Source: Streptomyces sp. 130
GTDB taxonomy: Bacteria; Actinomycetota; Actinomycetes; Streptomycetales; Streptomycetaceae
Assembly (NCBI RefSeq): GCF_007096885.1
Contig: NZ_VJNO01000012.1
Coordinates: forward strand, 124,001 to 188,000
Direction of reading: 5' to 3'
DNA length: 64,000 bases
Below, piece after piece: positions 11,601-18,308 of the stretch; the stretch's first letter is position 1; each line of letters starts with the position of its first letter. A program made the translations under genes and the position numbers. The notes below the pieces were generated by a model that saw only the letters and a program-made list of their open reading frames with translations, was not told the origin of the DNA and searched no databases.

Positions 11601-12017
11601 GCGTTCCGCGACGCGCTGGGGGCCGGCCCCGCGCACGTCCTGGTCAGCCGGCGGGTGCTGGCCGCCACCGGTGACCAGTTCGTCGTGGCCGGCCACGTCC
11701 TGCAAGGCGGCGCGAGCAGCTCCGGCGTCCACTCGCGGCCCGAACTGCCCTACCCGCTCACCGCGCTGGAGGGCGACACCGAGGAGCGCCTGGGGGCGCT
11801 GTGGGGCGGTCTGCTGAGCATCGAGCAGATCGGGCGCGACGACCGCTTCCTCGACCTGGGCGGCGACTCGCTCTACGCGACGCAGCTGGTCGCCCGGATC
11901 AGGAACGCCTTCGGCGTGCGGGTGGCCCCCGCCGACATCCTCGGCGGGCTGAGCGTGCGCGAACTGGCGGAGCTGATCGACCGCAGGCTGACGACCGCCA
12001 CCGAGGCGGGCGAATGA
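5601..12017 (+). CDS. Type I PKS module, KS-AT-KR-DH-ER-ACP
   Basis: A 2138-residue fully reducing module. The ATG at 5601 overlaps the NRPS stop (ATGACTGA) and follows a GGGAG, so translation is coupled. KS is about 10-430 (TACSTAL with Cys near 184, both active His present). AT is about 535-830 (GHSLGEY, Ser near 634); GHSLG favours malonyl, but the second specificity motif reads NAAH rather than HAFH or YASH. KR is about 1145-1330 (TGGLGAIG, DYCSANAF), without the LDD motif. DH is about 1385-1620 (HRVAGRSLVP, HPALLD). ER is about 1670-1960 (NADPH loop HAAAGGVG near 1800). ACP is about 2050-2125 (LGGDSL near 2088). All domains look active. The order is odd: KR precedes DH and ER, and a typical KR C-terminal tail lies after ER. 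The module would add a saturated two-carbon unit. Confidence 0.95.
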   Translation: MTDHQTEVAPTDVAIIGMACDFAGASGPEAFWERICEGRELLTHFSEDDLRAAGIPERLLANPDYIRVSSLVDGAGDFDADFFGITPSESRLMDPQHRLMLELGWHALEDAGYDPSRYPGDVGVFVGGGRHAYLRYIEPEFDPEDHLDGSIRGLQADIGNYGDFLATRISYRLGLTGPSLNVQTACSTALVAVHLACQSLFLGESDIALAGGVNLHTPQVNGYLYEEGSICSPDGRLRPFDADANGSVFGNGGGLVVLKRLSDAIAEGDRVIAVIKGSAINNDGSEKMTFTGPSVDGQAEVISRALRVADVDPATVGFVETHGTGTALGDPIEVAALVSAFGPAADDAAGCALGAVKAQIGHLGTSAGIAGIIKAALVLERAQIPPMVNFTSLNPAIELAGSPFYIPTESRPFEGLRRAGVSAFGVGGTNAHAVLEQAPAPAPVPRDAEDGQEARTLPFVLSARSADALAALRTAHGMALRTRPGLRAADAAHVLARGRKRFRHRTFVTAATVEEAAAQLASGSAAISGVAPEAELPVVFAFAGEGGQYAGLGHALYEGDATYRRTVDELSELALDIAGFDVRTLLYPEPGGEEAAAGRLSRARWAQPAMFVSQYALATSLIAAGVVPHTMVGHSLGEYAAACVAGVLSPSDALRLVSTRGRLMQEETPDGAMLAVGLDEDELRAILPGDLDVAGVNAVGQCVVSGATGAIDAFQAHLEETDLRHTRLGTSNAAHSRLMEGIVAEYRALLARVRFGKPSMRIVSTVTGREVGPDEMADPEYWVRHMLQPVRFRDAARTVLEGGPVTVVEAGPGRALTRMFENSGGAAESRPVTPWMRDEWAPKTTAELLGAVWVQGGRIDWDRQFAGLEPRRVSLPGYPFERSEHWIDVTRDHAPVALPDLRRSSRLTGWLQVPRWRVAPPPDAAPAPAAPRRVLLPRPAVSASADALAAALEAAGHSVVPLLPGGRLELDPAGSRLVVRPGDHDDLRLLHGLLAGGAYDVDTVVFAGLPDRCAGEGRLAGRVTDAMEQGFWPLVTAVRGVAAHRGERGLDVLVVTADRHQVAAGDPVDPAAALLTGPCRVLPQEYPTVRLAELDLSAGVEPKAAAALVLAELGRPLTARTVAHRDGIRRLLAHEPLPALTAGRPWRDGGSYLITGGLGAIGLALAEDAAESAGVTLVLTHRSAWPAEDEWERVAEDPAASPEWRERAGALLRLRRAGAAVRCVRADAADREAMREVRERYGPFHGVVHAAGVPSGRLAAVLDDEHVRRVMAPKVDGALVLDEVVADATTEWTAYCSSMSAVVGGLGHTDYCSANAFLDAFAQWRTAAGRRTVSLGFDAWTEGGMAVKEATRSRTTAAAEADEEVWRPFAHPVFSARAEGRDHGVFRGELRQGRDWILDEHRVAGRSLVPGTAVVEFIRAAAEAHLGTAGFDITELDLLRPLSSPGPTLTFTVRVNGSAGDDEVTVTVSGLGPDGQWYRQAVGRIEPGTPGGAPPERLVIPAGSGEPGSLPGSDLIAFGPRWDNIERIWRSGADELLLDCRLPSRFADDLGRYGIHPALLDTAAGALVSGVSDRVHLPMSYERITVHAPMPARIVSRITHRESGENGSLLFDVRVQDESGQPVLDITGYALREVDPGRVAADLGAGADPEPAAAGNRSLVSTEAGDLSALRMVPAERPEPAAGEIEVEVRATGLNFKEVLIAAGALDAPGPDHRFGLECAGVVTAVGEGVTRFRVGDPVMAIGASCFSDYVVVRDALACRIPAGMTFSQAASVPVAFTTAYDCLVNVGALARGERVLVHAAAGGVGLAAMQIAAHRGAEVFATAGNETKRKVVEDLGATLVMDSRSLDFEARTLAAGGVDVVLNSLAGEFIPAGMRTLRPRGRFVEIGRRDILAGTPLDLGLFASGRTFSAYNPEIDGDAWERAWRSVVELLQQGAVTPLPVRTFEVDEADDAFSFMSRAHHIGKVVVVRPGGNEPVSGHGSEAGEAAGTGGITARRGVPAFRDALGAGPAHVLVSRRVLAATGDQFVVAGHVLQGGASSSGVHSRPELPYPLTALEGDTEERLGALWGGLLSIEQIGRDDRFLDLGGDSLYATQLVARIRNAFGVRVAPADILGGLSVRELAELIDRRLTTATEAGE

Positions 12018-15000
12018 CCGTGATCACCGGTCCCGCGGCCCCGGCGCAGCAGCGGCTGTGGCTGCTGGACCGGCTCTACCCGGACAACTGGTCCTATCAC
12101 ATCGAGAGTTCGCTGGACCTGACCGGCAGCCTCGAGATACCGGTCCTGCGGCGGGCGGTCGGCGACCTGGCCGCCCGGCACGAAGCGCTGCGGACCACCT
12201 TCGGCGAGGAGGGGGACGAGCTGGTGCTGCGGGTCGCCGACCGGGTCGTCCCCCGCTTCGAGTACGCCGACCTGAGCGGCGAGCCGGACCCCCGGCGGGC
12301 CGTCCTGGAGCGGTGCGCCGCGGCGCGGCGGGAGCCGATGGACCTGTCGGCGGGGCCGCTCTTCCGGGTCCTGCTGTGCCGTACCGGGCCCGCCGAGCAC
12401 ACGCTGACCCTGTTCATCCACCACATCCTGGCGGACGGCTGGTCGCTGGGCGTCCTGTGGGAGGACCTCGGACGGCTCTACAGCCGGCGGCTCGGCCCCG
12501 GACCGGCGCCGGAACCGGCCGGACTGCCCTACCACGAGCACGCCGCGCTCCAGACCGCTCGGCAGCGCACGCCGGAGGCGCGCGCCGAGCTGGGGCGGTG
12601 GCTTAAGCGGCTGCGCGGGGCCGAGCCGGACAACTCGCTGCGGACCGACACCGCCCGTCCGCCGGTGCCCTCCTTCCGGGGGCGGACGCTGGAGCTGGAG
12701 CTTCCGGCCGAGCTGGCCGCCGCCCTGCGGGAGGCCGCCAGGGCCTCGGGCAACAGCCTGTTCATGCTGCTGGCGGCCGGATTCGCGGCGGACCTCGCGC
12801 ACTACGACCGGCGGACGGAGGTGGTCATCGCCACGCAGACCTCCGGCCGGGCGGACCCGCGCGTGGCGCGCACGGTCGGCTTCTTCGTCAACACCTTGCC
12901 GCTGCGCTTCGAGCTGGAGGGCGACCCGACGCTCGCCCAGGTGGTCGAACAGGCCAAGGAGGGGACGCTCGCGGCGTACGCGGCGGAGTACGTCACCTAC
13001 GACCAGCTGGCGCAGGAGCTGAGCCCGTCGGGTGACCGCTCCAGGAACCCGCTGGCGCAGGTCGCCTTCCAGCTGATGAACGTGCCGATCCCCCCGGTCG
13101 TGTTCGGCGACCTGGCGGTGCGGCGCACGTGGGACACCACCTCGGCGGCGAAGTTCGACCTCAACGTGATGCTGGTGCCGGACCGGGAGGGCCTGCTGGG
13201 CCTGGTCACCTACGCGGTGGACCTGTTCGAGGAGGAGACCGTCCGGGAGATCTGGCGGACGTATCTGCACGTGCTGGGGCTGCTGGTCCGCGACCCGCAG
13301 GCCCGGCTGTGGCAGCTGCCGCTGCTGGACGGCGAACGGCAGGCCGAGGTCGCGGCCCGGTCGGTGGGCCCGGCCCTGCCGGCCGCCGGCCCGCCCGATC
13401 TGCTGGCGGCGCTGGAGTGCTGGTCGCGGCGGGACGGCGGGCGGACCGCCGTCACCGCGGCCGGGCGCCGGATCGGCTACGCCGAGCTGTGGTCCGGCTC
13501 GGGAGCGGTCGCGGCGGCACTGCGCGAGGCGGGCGCGGAGGCCGGCGAGGTGGTGGCCGTGGCCTGCGCGGCGCGGGCGGACACGGTGCTCGCCGTCGTC
13601 GGCGCGTGGCGGGCGGGGGCCGGCGTCCTCGTCCTGGAGCCGGGACCGCTCTCCGCACGCGCCGTGGACCTGCTCGCCGAGCTGAAGGTGACCACCGGTG
13701 TACTCGGCCCCGGCGAGCAGCCGCGCGTTCCCGGTCTGCGCTGGGTCGCGACCGGCGGCGCCGCCGAGGTGCCGCCGGGGTGGGCGGCCGGCCCGGACGC
13801 CACGGCCTACGTCGTCAGCACCTCCGGCTCCACGGGCCGGCCGCGCGCCGTCGCGGCATCGATGGGCGCGTTCGCCGGCCATGTGCTGCGCGGCGCGGCC
13901 GAGCTGGACCGCGACCGGGTGGTGGTGCAGGTGCCGCCGCCGAGCTTCGACCCGGGGATGCGGGACGTCTTCACCACGCTCGCGGCCGGCGCCGAGCTGG
14001 TGATCCCCGACGGCGTGGAGGACAACCCGGTGGACGCGGTGGCGTCGGTGCTGGCCGACGGCCGCGCCGACACCCTGCTCGCGGCGGTGCCCGGCGTCCT
14101 GGAGGCCGTCGCGCTGCAGCTGGACCGGCAGGGCGTCCGGTCGGCGCTGCGCACCGTCCGCTGCTGCGGCGAGGCGCTGCCCCGCTCGGTCGCCGAGCTG
14201 GTGGTGCGCGTCCTGGACTGCGTCCCGCACAACGACTACGGGCCCAGCGAGGCCACCATGGTGAGCGTTTCCGGGCGCACCGACCCGGCCCTGGTGCGCG
14301 CCACCACGATGCCGGGCGGGCGGCCGTTGCCGGGCGTCGGCGCCTGGGTGCTCGGCCCGGCGGGGCAGCTGCTGCCGCCGTGCTTCACGGGCGAGATCCA
14401 CCTGTCGGGACCGCATCTGACGGCCGGGTACCTCGGCGACCCCGAGGCCACCGCCGAGCGGTTCGTCCACCGCCCGGGCGTCGCCGACGGCGAACGGCTG
14501 CACCGCACCGGCGACCTCGGCCGGTACACGCCGGACGGCCGCCTGCACTGGGTGGCCCGCGCCGACCGGCAGGCCAAGGTCCGCGGTGTACGCATCGACC
14601 TGGTCGAGGTCGAGACGGTGCTGAGGGGGCACCCCGCCGTGCTCGACGCGGTCGCCGCGCCGCACGGCGAGGGCACCCGGGCCAGGCTCGTCGCATACGC
14701 GGTCGCGCCCGGCGCCACCGGCACCGGGCTGCGCGACCACCTGCGGGCACGGCTGCCCCGGGGCTCGGTGCCCTCGGTGGTGGAGCTGATCGAGGCGATC
14801 CCGCGCAGCGCCCGCGGCAAGGTGCGGTGGTCGCTGCTGCCGGAGCCGCGCCCGGTGCGGGCGGGGTCCGCGCCGCTCACCGAGGCGTTCGAGGCGGAGG
14901 TCGCCGGGATCTGGCGGGAGGTCCTGGGCCGCGCCGAGGTGACCGCCGAGGACGACTTCTTCGACCTGCTCTCCGCGGAGGACGACTTCTTCGAGCTCGG

Positions 15001-15160
15001 CGGCCATTCGCTGGCCGCGATGCGGCTGGCTGCCCGGCTCACCGTGCTGGCCGGGCGGCCGGTGGCCGTCCAGGACGTCTTCGAGCACCCGACCCTGCGC
15101 GAACTCGCCGCCTTCGCACGCCCTCTGACGACACGCCCGACGGACCGGATGACGAGATGA
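12014..15160 (+). CDS. NRPS, C-A-T module
   Basis: A 1048-residue single elongation module whose ATG overlaps the PKS stop as ATGA. The condensation domain is residues 1-430 with intact HHILADG near 136. The adenylation domain is about 450-900 (TSGSTGRP near 604, YGPSEAT, RTGDLG, final RGKV). The carrier domain has GGHSL near 997. The specificity code read by eye is DPRARCDMVK, unlike codes I know, so the substrate is unassigned. A 10-residue direct duplication (EDDFFDLLSA then EDDFFELGGHS) lies just ahead of the phosphopantetheine serine. It is the last large enzyme of the line, yet there is no TE, reductase or terminal condensation domain. Release must therefore depend on the discrete thioesterase or on an enzyme outside the window. 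Confidence 0.94.
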   Translation: MTVITGPAAPAQQRLWLLDRLYPDNWSYHIESSLDLTGSLEIPVLRRAVGDLAARHEALRTTFGEEGDELVLRVADRVVPRFEYADLSGEPDPRRAVLERCAAARREPMDLSAGPLFRVLLCRTGPAEHTLTLFIHHILADGWSLGVLWEDLGRLYSRRLGPGPAPEPAGLPYHEHAALQTARQRTPEARAELGRWLKRLRGAEPDNSLRTDTARPPVPSFRGRTLELELPAELAAALREAARASGNSLFMLLAAGFAADLAHYDRRTEVVIATQTSGRADPRVARTVGFFVNTLPLRFELEGDPTLAQVVEQAKEGTLAAYAAEYVTYDQLAQELSPSGDRSRNPLAQVAFQLMNVPIPPVVFGDLAVRRTWDTTSAAKFDLNVMLVPDREGLLGLVTYAVDLFEEETVREIWRTYLHVLGLLVRDPQARLWQLPLLDGERQAEVAARSVGPALPAAGPPDLLAALECWSRRDGGRTAVTAAGRRIGYAELWSGSGAVAAALREAGAEAGEVVAVACAARADTVLAVVGAWRAGAGVLVLEPGPLSARAVDLLAELKVTTGVLGPGEQPRVPGLRWVATGGAAEVPPGWAAGPDATAYVVSTSGSTGRPRAVAASMGAFAGHVLRGAAELDRDRVVVQVPPPSFDPGMRDVFTTLAAGAELVIPDGVEDNPVDAVASVLADGRADTLLAAVPGVLEAVALQLDRQGVRSALRTVRCCGEALPRSVAELVVRVLDCVPHNDYGPSEATMVSVSGRTDPALVRATTMPGGRPLPGVGAWVLGPAGQLLPPCFTGEIHLSGPHLTAGYLGDPEATAERFVHRPGVADGERLHRTGDLGRYTPDGRLHWVARADRQAKVRGVRIDLVEVETVLRGHPAVLDAVAAPHGEGTRARLVAYAVAPGATGTGLRDHLRARLPRGSVPSVVELIEAIPRSARGKVRWSLLPEPRPVRAGSAPLTEAFEAEVAGIWREVLGRAEVTAEDDFFDLLSAEDDFFELGGHSLAAMRLAARLTVLAGRPVAVQDVFEHPTLRELAAFARPLTTRPTDRMTR
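14948..14994 (+). repeat. 30-bp tandem duplication inside a carrier-protein domain
   Basis: The 17-mer at 14948-14964 recurs exactly at 14978-14994, a 30-bp period that keeps frame and adds ten residues (DDFFDLLSAE) ahead of DDFFELGGHSL. It lies in the loop before the phosphopantetheine serine. It could be a natural slippage duplication or an assembly artefact. Confidence 0.9.
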
Positions 15161-15903
15161 CGAACCCTGTGCCCACATCCCCTTCCTCGGACCGGGACGC
15201 CACCTTGCTCTTCTGCCTGCCGTACGCCGGCGGCAGCAGCATGGCGTTCCGCTCCTGGACCGGTGCGCTGCCCGGCTGCGAAGTCGTCACCACCGACTAC
15301 CCGGGGCACCTGCTGCGCCCCGGCGAGCGGCTCGTACGGAGCATGGACCGGATGGTCGACCTGCTCTGCGGCGAACTGGCCGACCGCTGGGACCATCCGT
15401 TCGTACTGCTCGGCTCCAGCATGGGAGCGCTGGTCGCCTTCGAACTGGCGCGGCGGGCCGAGGCGGTGGGCCGGCCGCCGGCCGCCGTGGTGCTGCTGTC
15501 GTGCGCGGCGCCCAGTCTGCTGCCGCTGCTGCCGCCGATCGCCGGGCTCGGCGACGAGGCGTTCCTCGCCGCCTTCACCGCCCGCTACGGCGGTCCGGTG
15601 CACCACCTGCTGGACGACCCGGCCTCGCGCGATCTGCTGCTGCCGATCGTGCGGGCCGACATGGAGCTGTTCGAGGACTACGCCCGGTCGTGTCCCGCAC
15701 CGGTGAGCTGCGACCTGATCGCGATCGCCGGCGCGGACGACCCGGTGGTGACCCCCGACTCCGCCCGCGCCTGGGGGGACTTCTCCAAGGGCCGGGTGGA
15801 CAGCCTGACCGTTCCCGGCGGCCACTTCGTCGTCGAGTCGAACACCGCCGAGGTGACGGCCGTCCTGCGTCCCCTGCTCGACCGGCGGCTCCCCGCCGCC
15901 TGA
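15157..15903 (+). CDS. Type II thioesterase (editing/release)
   Basis: A 248-residue alpha/beta hydrolase of the external thioesterase family that clears misprimed or stalled acyl groups from NRPS/PKS carrier proteins. It starts with ATGA overlapping the upstream NRPS stop, the fourth gene in a coupled string. The N-terminal LLFCLPYAGGSS is the family signature. The nucleophile elbow reads GSSMG (Ser near 88) where most members have GHSMG. The Asp of GADDPVV and His of GGHFVV complete the triad. Because no integrated TE is seen on the assembly line, this enzyme may also take part in release; that is inference. Confidence 0.92.
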   Translation: MTNPVPTSPSSDRDATLLFCLPYAGGSSMAFRSWTGALPGCEVVTTDYPGHLLRPGERLVRSMDRMVDLLCGELADRWDHPFVLLGSSMGALVAFELARRAEAVGRPPAAVVLLSCAAPSLLPLLPPIAGLGDEAFLAAFTARYGGPVHHLLDDPASRDLLLPIVRADMELFEDYARSCPAPVSCDLIAIAGADDPVVTPDSARAWGDFSKGRVDSLTVPGGHFVVESNTAEVTAVLRPLLDRRLPAA

Positions 15904-16000
15904 GTCCACCCGGTCGCTCGGCCCCCAGGGGCGCGCCCGGTCCGTGTTTCCCACCCATCCCGGGCTCCCCGAGGCGCCCGCCAGCACCAGGAGACCCCAG

Positions 16001-16999
16001 ATGCTGAATCTCGGACCATTCAACGCCGGGATGCTGGACAAGCAGCTCGTCGCCGGCCTGACCACGGGCATGGCAGCGGTGGACAAGGCCCTCTTGGCGG
16101 CCACCGAGACCGTCTACCGGCCGGTCACGGAGACCTCGCGCTACCTGCTGGACGCCGGCGGCAAGCGTTTCCGCCCGGCGCTCTCGCTGCTCGCCGCGCA
16201 GTACGGCGATCCCGGCGCCCCCGGCGTCGTACCGACTGCCGCCGCCTGCGAGCTGACCCACCTGGCCACCCTGCACCACGACGACGTGATGGACGAGGCG
16301 CGTCTTCGACGAGGCGTGCCGAGCGCCAACTCCCGCTGGGGCAACACGGTCTCGATCCTCACCGGTGACTTCCTGTTCTCCAAGGCCTCGCAGATACTCG
16401 CGGGCTTCGGGCCCGAGGCGGTGATGATCCAGACGGTGACCTTCGAACGACTGGTCACCGGGCAGATCAGGGAGACCCTCGGCCCGGGCGAGGACGACGA
16501 CCCGCTCAAGCACTACTTCGACGTCATCGTCGACAAGACGGGCTCGCTGATCGCCACGTCCGCGCGGTTCGGCGCGCTGATGTCCGGAGCGGACCGCGGG
16601 ATCGTCTCCGACCTCACCGAGTTCGGTGAGAACATCGGTGTGGCCTTCCAGCTCGCCGACGACATCCTCGACATCACCAGCGAGAGCGACCAGTCGGGCA
16701 AGACGCCCGGGACCGACCTGCGGGAGGGGGTGGCGACCCTGCCCGTGCTGTATCTGCGGGCCGACGCGGGCCCGCGGGACGCCCGGCTGCTCGAACTTCT
16801 GGACGGCGGCGTGACGAACGACGACCGGCACGCCGAGGCGCTGGCGCTGATGCGCGGTCACCGGGCGCTGGACCGGGCACGGCAGGACTGCACCGATTAC
16901 GCGGACCGGGCCCGGATGCTGCTGAAGAGACTGCCGGCGGGGCCCGCGACCGACGCCCTCAACATCCTGTGCGACCTGGCGGTGCACCGGGCGCGCTGA
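16001..16999 (+). CDS. Polyprenyl diphosphate synthase (trans, long-chain)
   Basis: A 332-residue class I trans-prenyltransferase. The start is placed at ATG 16001, seven bases after AGGAG. The first Asp-rich motif is HHDDVMDE (near 94) and the second is QLADDILD (near 220). GGKRFRP binds isopentenyl diphosphate. The residues before the first motif are small (LATLHHDD), the pattern of long-chain enzymes (C30 and above) rather than farnesyl or geranylgeranyl synthases. It makes the polyprenyl chain used for menaquinone or a lipid carrier. It lies 97 bp after the thioesterase on the same strand, so it may belong to the biosynthetic cluster (a meroterpenoid step or self-protection of quinone synthesis) or only border it. 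Its last 41 bp overlap the convergent reverse transcriptase gene. Confidence 0.9.
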   Translation: MLNLGPFNAGMLDKQLVAGLTTGMAAVDKALLAATETVYRPVTETSRYLLDAGGKRFRPALSLLAAQYGDPGAPGVVPTAAACELTHLATLHHDDVMDEARLRRGVPSANSRWGNTVSILTGDFLFSKASQILAGFGPEAVMIQTVTFERLVTGQIRETLGPGEDDDPLKHYFDVIVDKTGSLIATSARFGALMSGADRGIVSDLTEFGENIGVAFQLADDILDITSESDQSGKTPGTDLREGVATLPVLYLRADAGPRDARLLELLDGGVTNDDRHAEALALMRGHRALDRARQDCTDYADRARMLLKRLPAGPATDALNILCDLAVHRAR

Positions 17000-18308
17000 C
17001 CGCGCGGCCCCGCGCCGCGGCGTCCGGCCGGGCCGCGGCCGGCGCCGCCCCGGCGGCGCGGCGCAGATAGCCCGGGTACGCGTCACCGTCGGCGAACCGT
17101 TGCAGCAGCGGCGCAGTCCGCCGGTCGCCCCCGGGCATCGCGGTGAGCACGCGCAGCAGGTGGAAGGCCGTGTACGGGTGCACGTCCACGGCCTCTCCGG
17201 TCCCGCCCGCGTCCCCGGCGAGCAGCGCGTACAGCCGGTCGAGGGCCGCGGGCCACGGCCCGGCGGTCGGCGGCCCCGGGGGCAGCACGGCGAGCAGATA
17301 GCCCGCGAAGTGGGAGGCGAACTCGGGCATCGCGCCCAGCCGTTGTGCCACCCACGGCACCGCGTGGGCATCGCCGGCCCGCCCCAGCAGGGCGAGGGAG
17401 AAGCGCAGTTCGCGCCGGCGCACCGGGCCGTCCGCCACCGCGCGGTCGAACAGCACCCGCGGGTCGTCGCCGAGCGGGGTGAGGCCGGCCAGGACGGCGT
17501 CGCCCTCGCGCAGTTCGGTCTTGTGCGGCGCCAGGGTCATCCCGCGCGCGCCGAGGACGTCCTCGACCGCCTGCCGGGCCGAGTGCAGCCTGCCGGCCTC
17601 CGGCGCGAACACCTTGATGTCGTCCAGGTAGCGGACGAAGCCCAGCCCCTGGCCGCGCAGCAGCCGGTCCACGGGGGCGAGATAGAGGTTGCCGAGGATC
17701 GCGCTGGCGTCCTGGTCGTGCGGCAGGCCCCGCAGGGCCGAGCCGGCGGTGAGCCGTGTGAGGAAGTCCAGCAGCCCCTCGATCCGGTCGCCCGGCGCGT
17801 TCACGGCGGCGAGGTCGGCGGCCAGGACGGCGGTGTCGAAGTTCTCGAAGAAGCCGGACACATCGGTGTCGAGCAGCGCCCGGCCGCCGTGGTCGCGGTG
17901 CAGGGCGCGGGCGGCGCCCTCGAACCTGATCCATTCGCGCCCGCCGGAGTGCCGCCTGCGGCCCTGCGCGTCCAGCCGGTTGCTGAACACGTGGTCGTCG
18001 AGGGCCGCGTCGATGCGGGCGGCCATCCCGCCGACGAGGGCCGCGTAGACGACCCGGTCGGCGAGGCCGAGCAGCGGCACCGGGCGGTGGGCGCCGCCGC
18101 CCTTGGGCACCTGCGCGATCTCGAACGGCCGGGGCCGGTACCGGCCGTGGGCCAGGTCGGCGAGCAGGCGGGCGCGTACCCGCGGCCACCGCCCGGCGAA
18201 CCGCGCCGCCGCGGCCGGGTCGGGCAGCGGGTCGGCGGCGAGCTCCGAGCGGACCTGGGCCCACGCCCGGTCGAGCGCCTCCGCGGACATCGCGGTGTCA
18301 GCGGACAT
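16959..18308 (-). CDS. Reverse transcriptase with helical C-terminal domain
   Basis: A 449-residue RVT_1 protein. Fingers motif QVPKGGGAHRPVPL is at 66-80, motif A LLDTDVSGFF at 145-154 (Asp147, Asp149), motif B GLPHDQDASAILGNLYL near 194, and the catalytic YLDD at 227-230 (VRYLDDIKVF). Motif D is ARGMTLAPHKTEL. Residues from about 300 on are helix-rich, resembling the alpha-repeat extensions of Abi and 'unknown group' defence RTs. No maturase, HNH, CRISPR or retron features are seen. ATG 18308 overlaps the upstream AMP-ligase stop by 11 bp and follows GGGAGG, so the two are co-translated; ATG 18290 is the alternative. Known relatives act in phage defence, but the metabolic partner and the place beside an NRPS-PKS cluster leave the role open. 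Its 3' end overlaps the polyprenyl synthase by 41 bp. Confidence 0.9.
   Translation of the reverse strand: MSADTAMSAEALDRAWAQVRSELAADPLPDPAAAARFAGRWPRVRARLLADLAHGRYRPRPFEIAQVPKGGGAHRPVPLLGLADRVVYAALVGGMAARIDAALDDHVFSNRLDAQGRRRHSGGREWIRFEGAARALHRDHGGRALLDTDVSGFFENFDTAVLAADLAAVNAPGDRIEGLLDFLTRLTAGSALRGLPHDQDASAILGNLYLAPVDRLLRGQGLGFVRYLDDIKVFAPEAGRLHSARQAVEDVLGARGMTLAPHKTELREGDAVLAGLTPLGDDPRVLFDRAVADGPVRRRELRFSLALLGRAGDAHAVPWVAQRLGAMPEFASHFAGYLLAVLPPGPPTAGPWPAALDRLYALLAGDAGGTGEAVDVHPYTAFHLLRVLTAMPGGDRRTAPLLQRFADGDAYPGYLRRAAGAAPAAARPDAAARGRAVSAPGAPPGRTGC

Noticed and set aside
5166..11732. Very long open frame antisense to the PKS (about 2190 codons)
   Set aside because: Composition is typical of the reverse reading of GC-rich coding DNA, no domain is recognisable, and the sense strand encodes clear catalytic motifs.
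16959..18308. Retron or group II intron RT
   Set aside because: No msr/msd-like inverted repeats lie upstream, where the ligase gene is instead, and there is no maturase or endonuclease domain or intron RNA.
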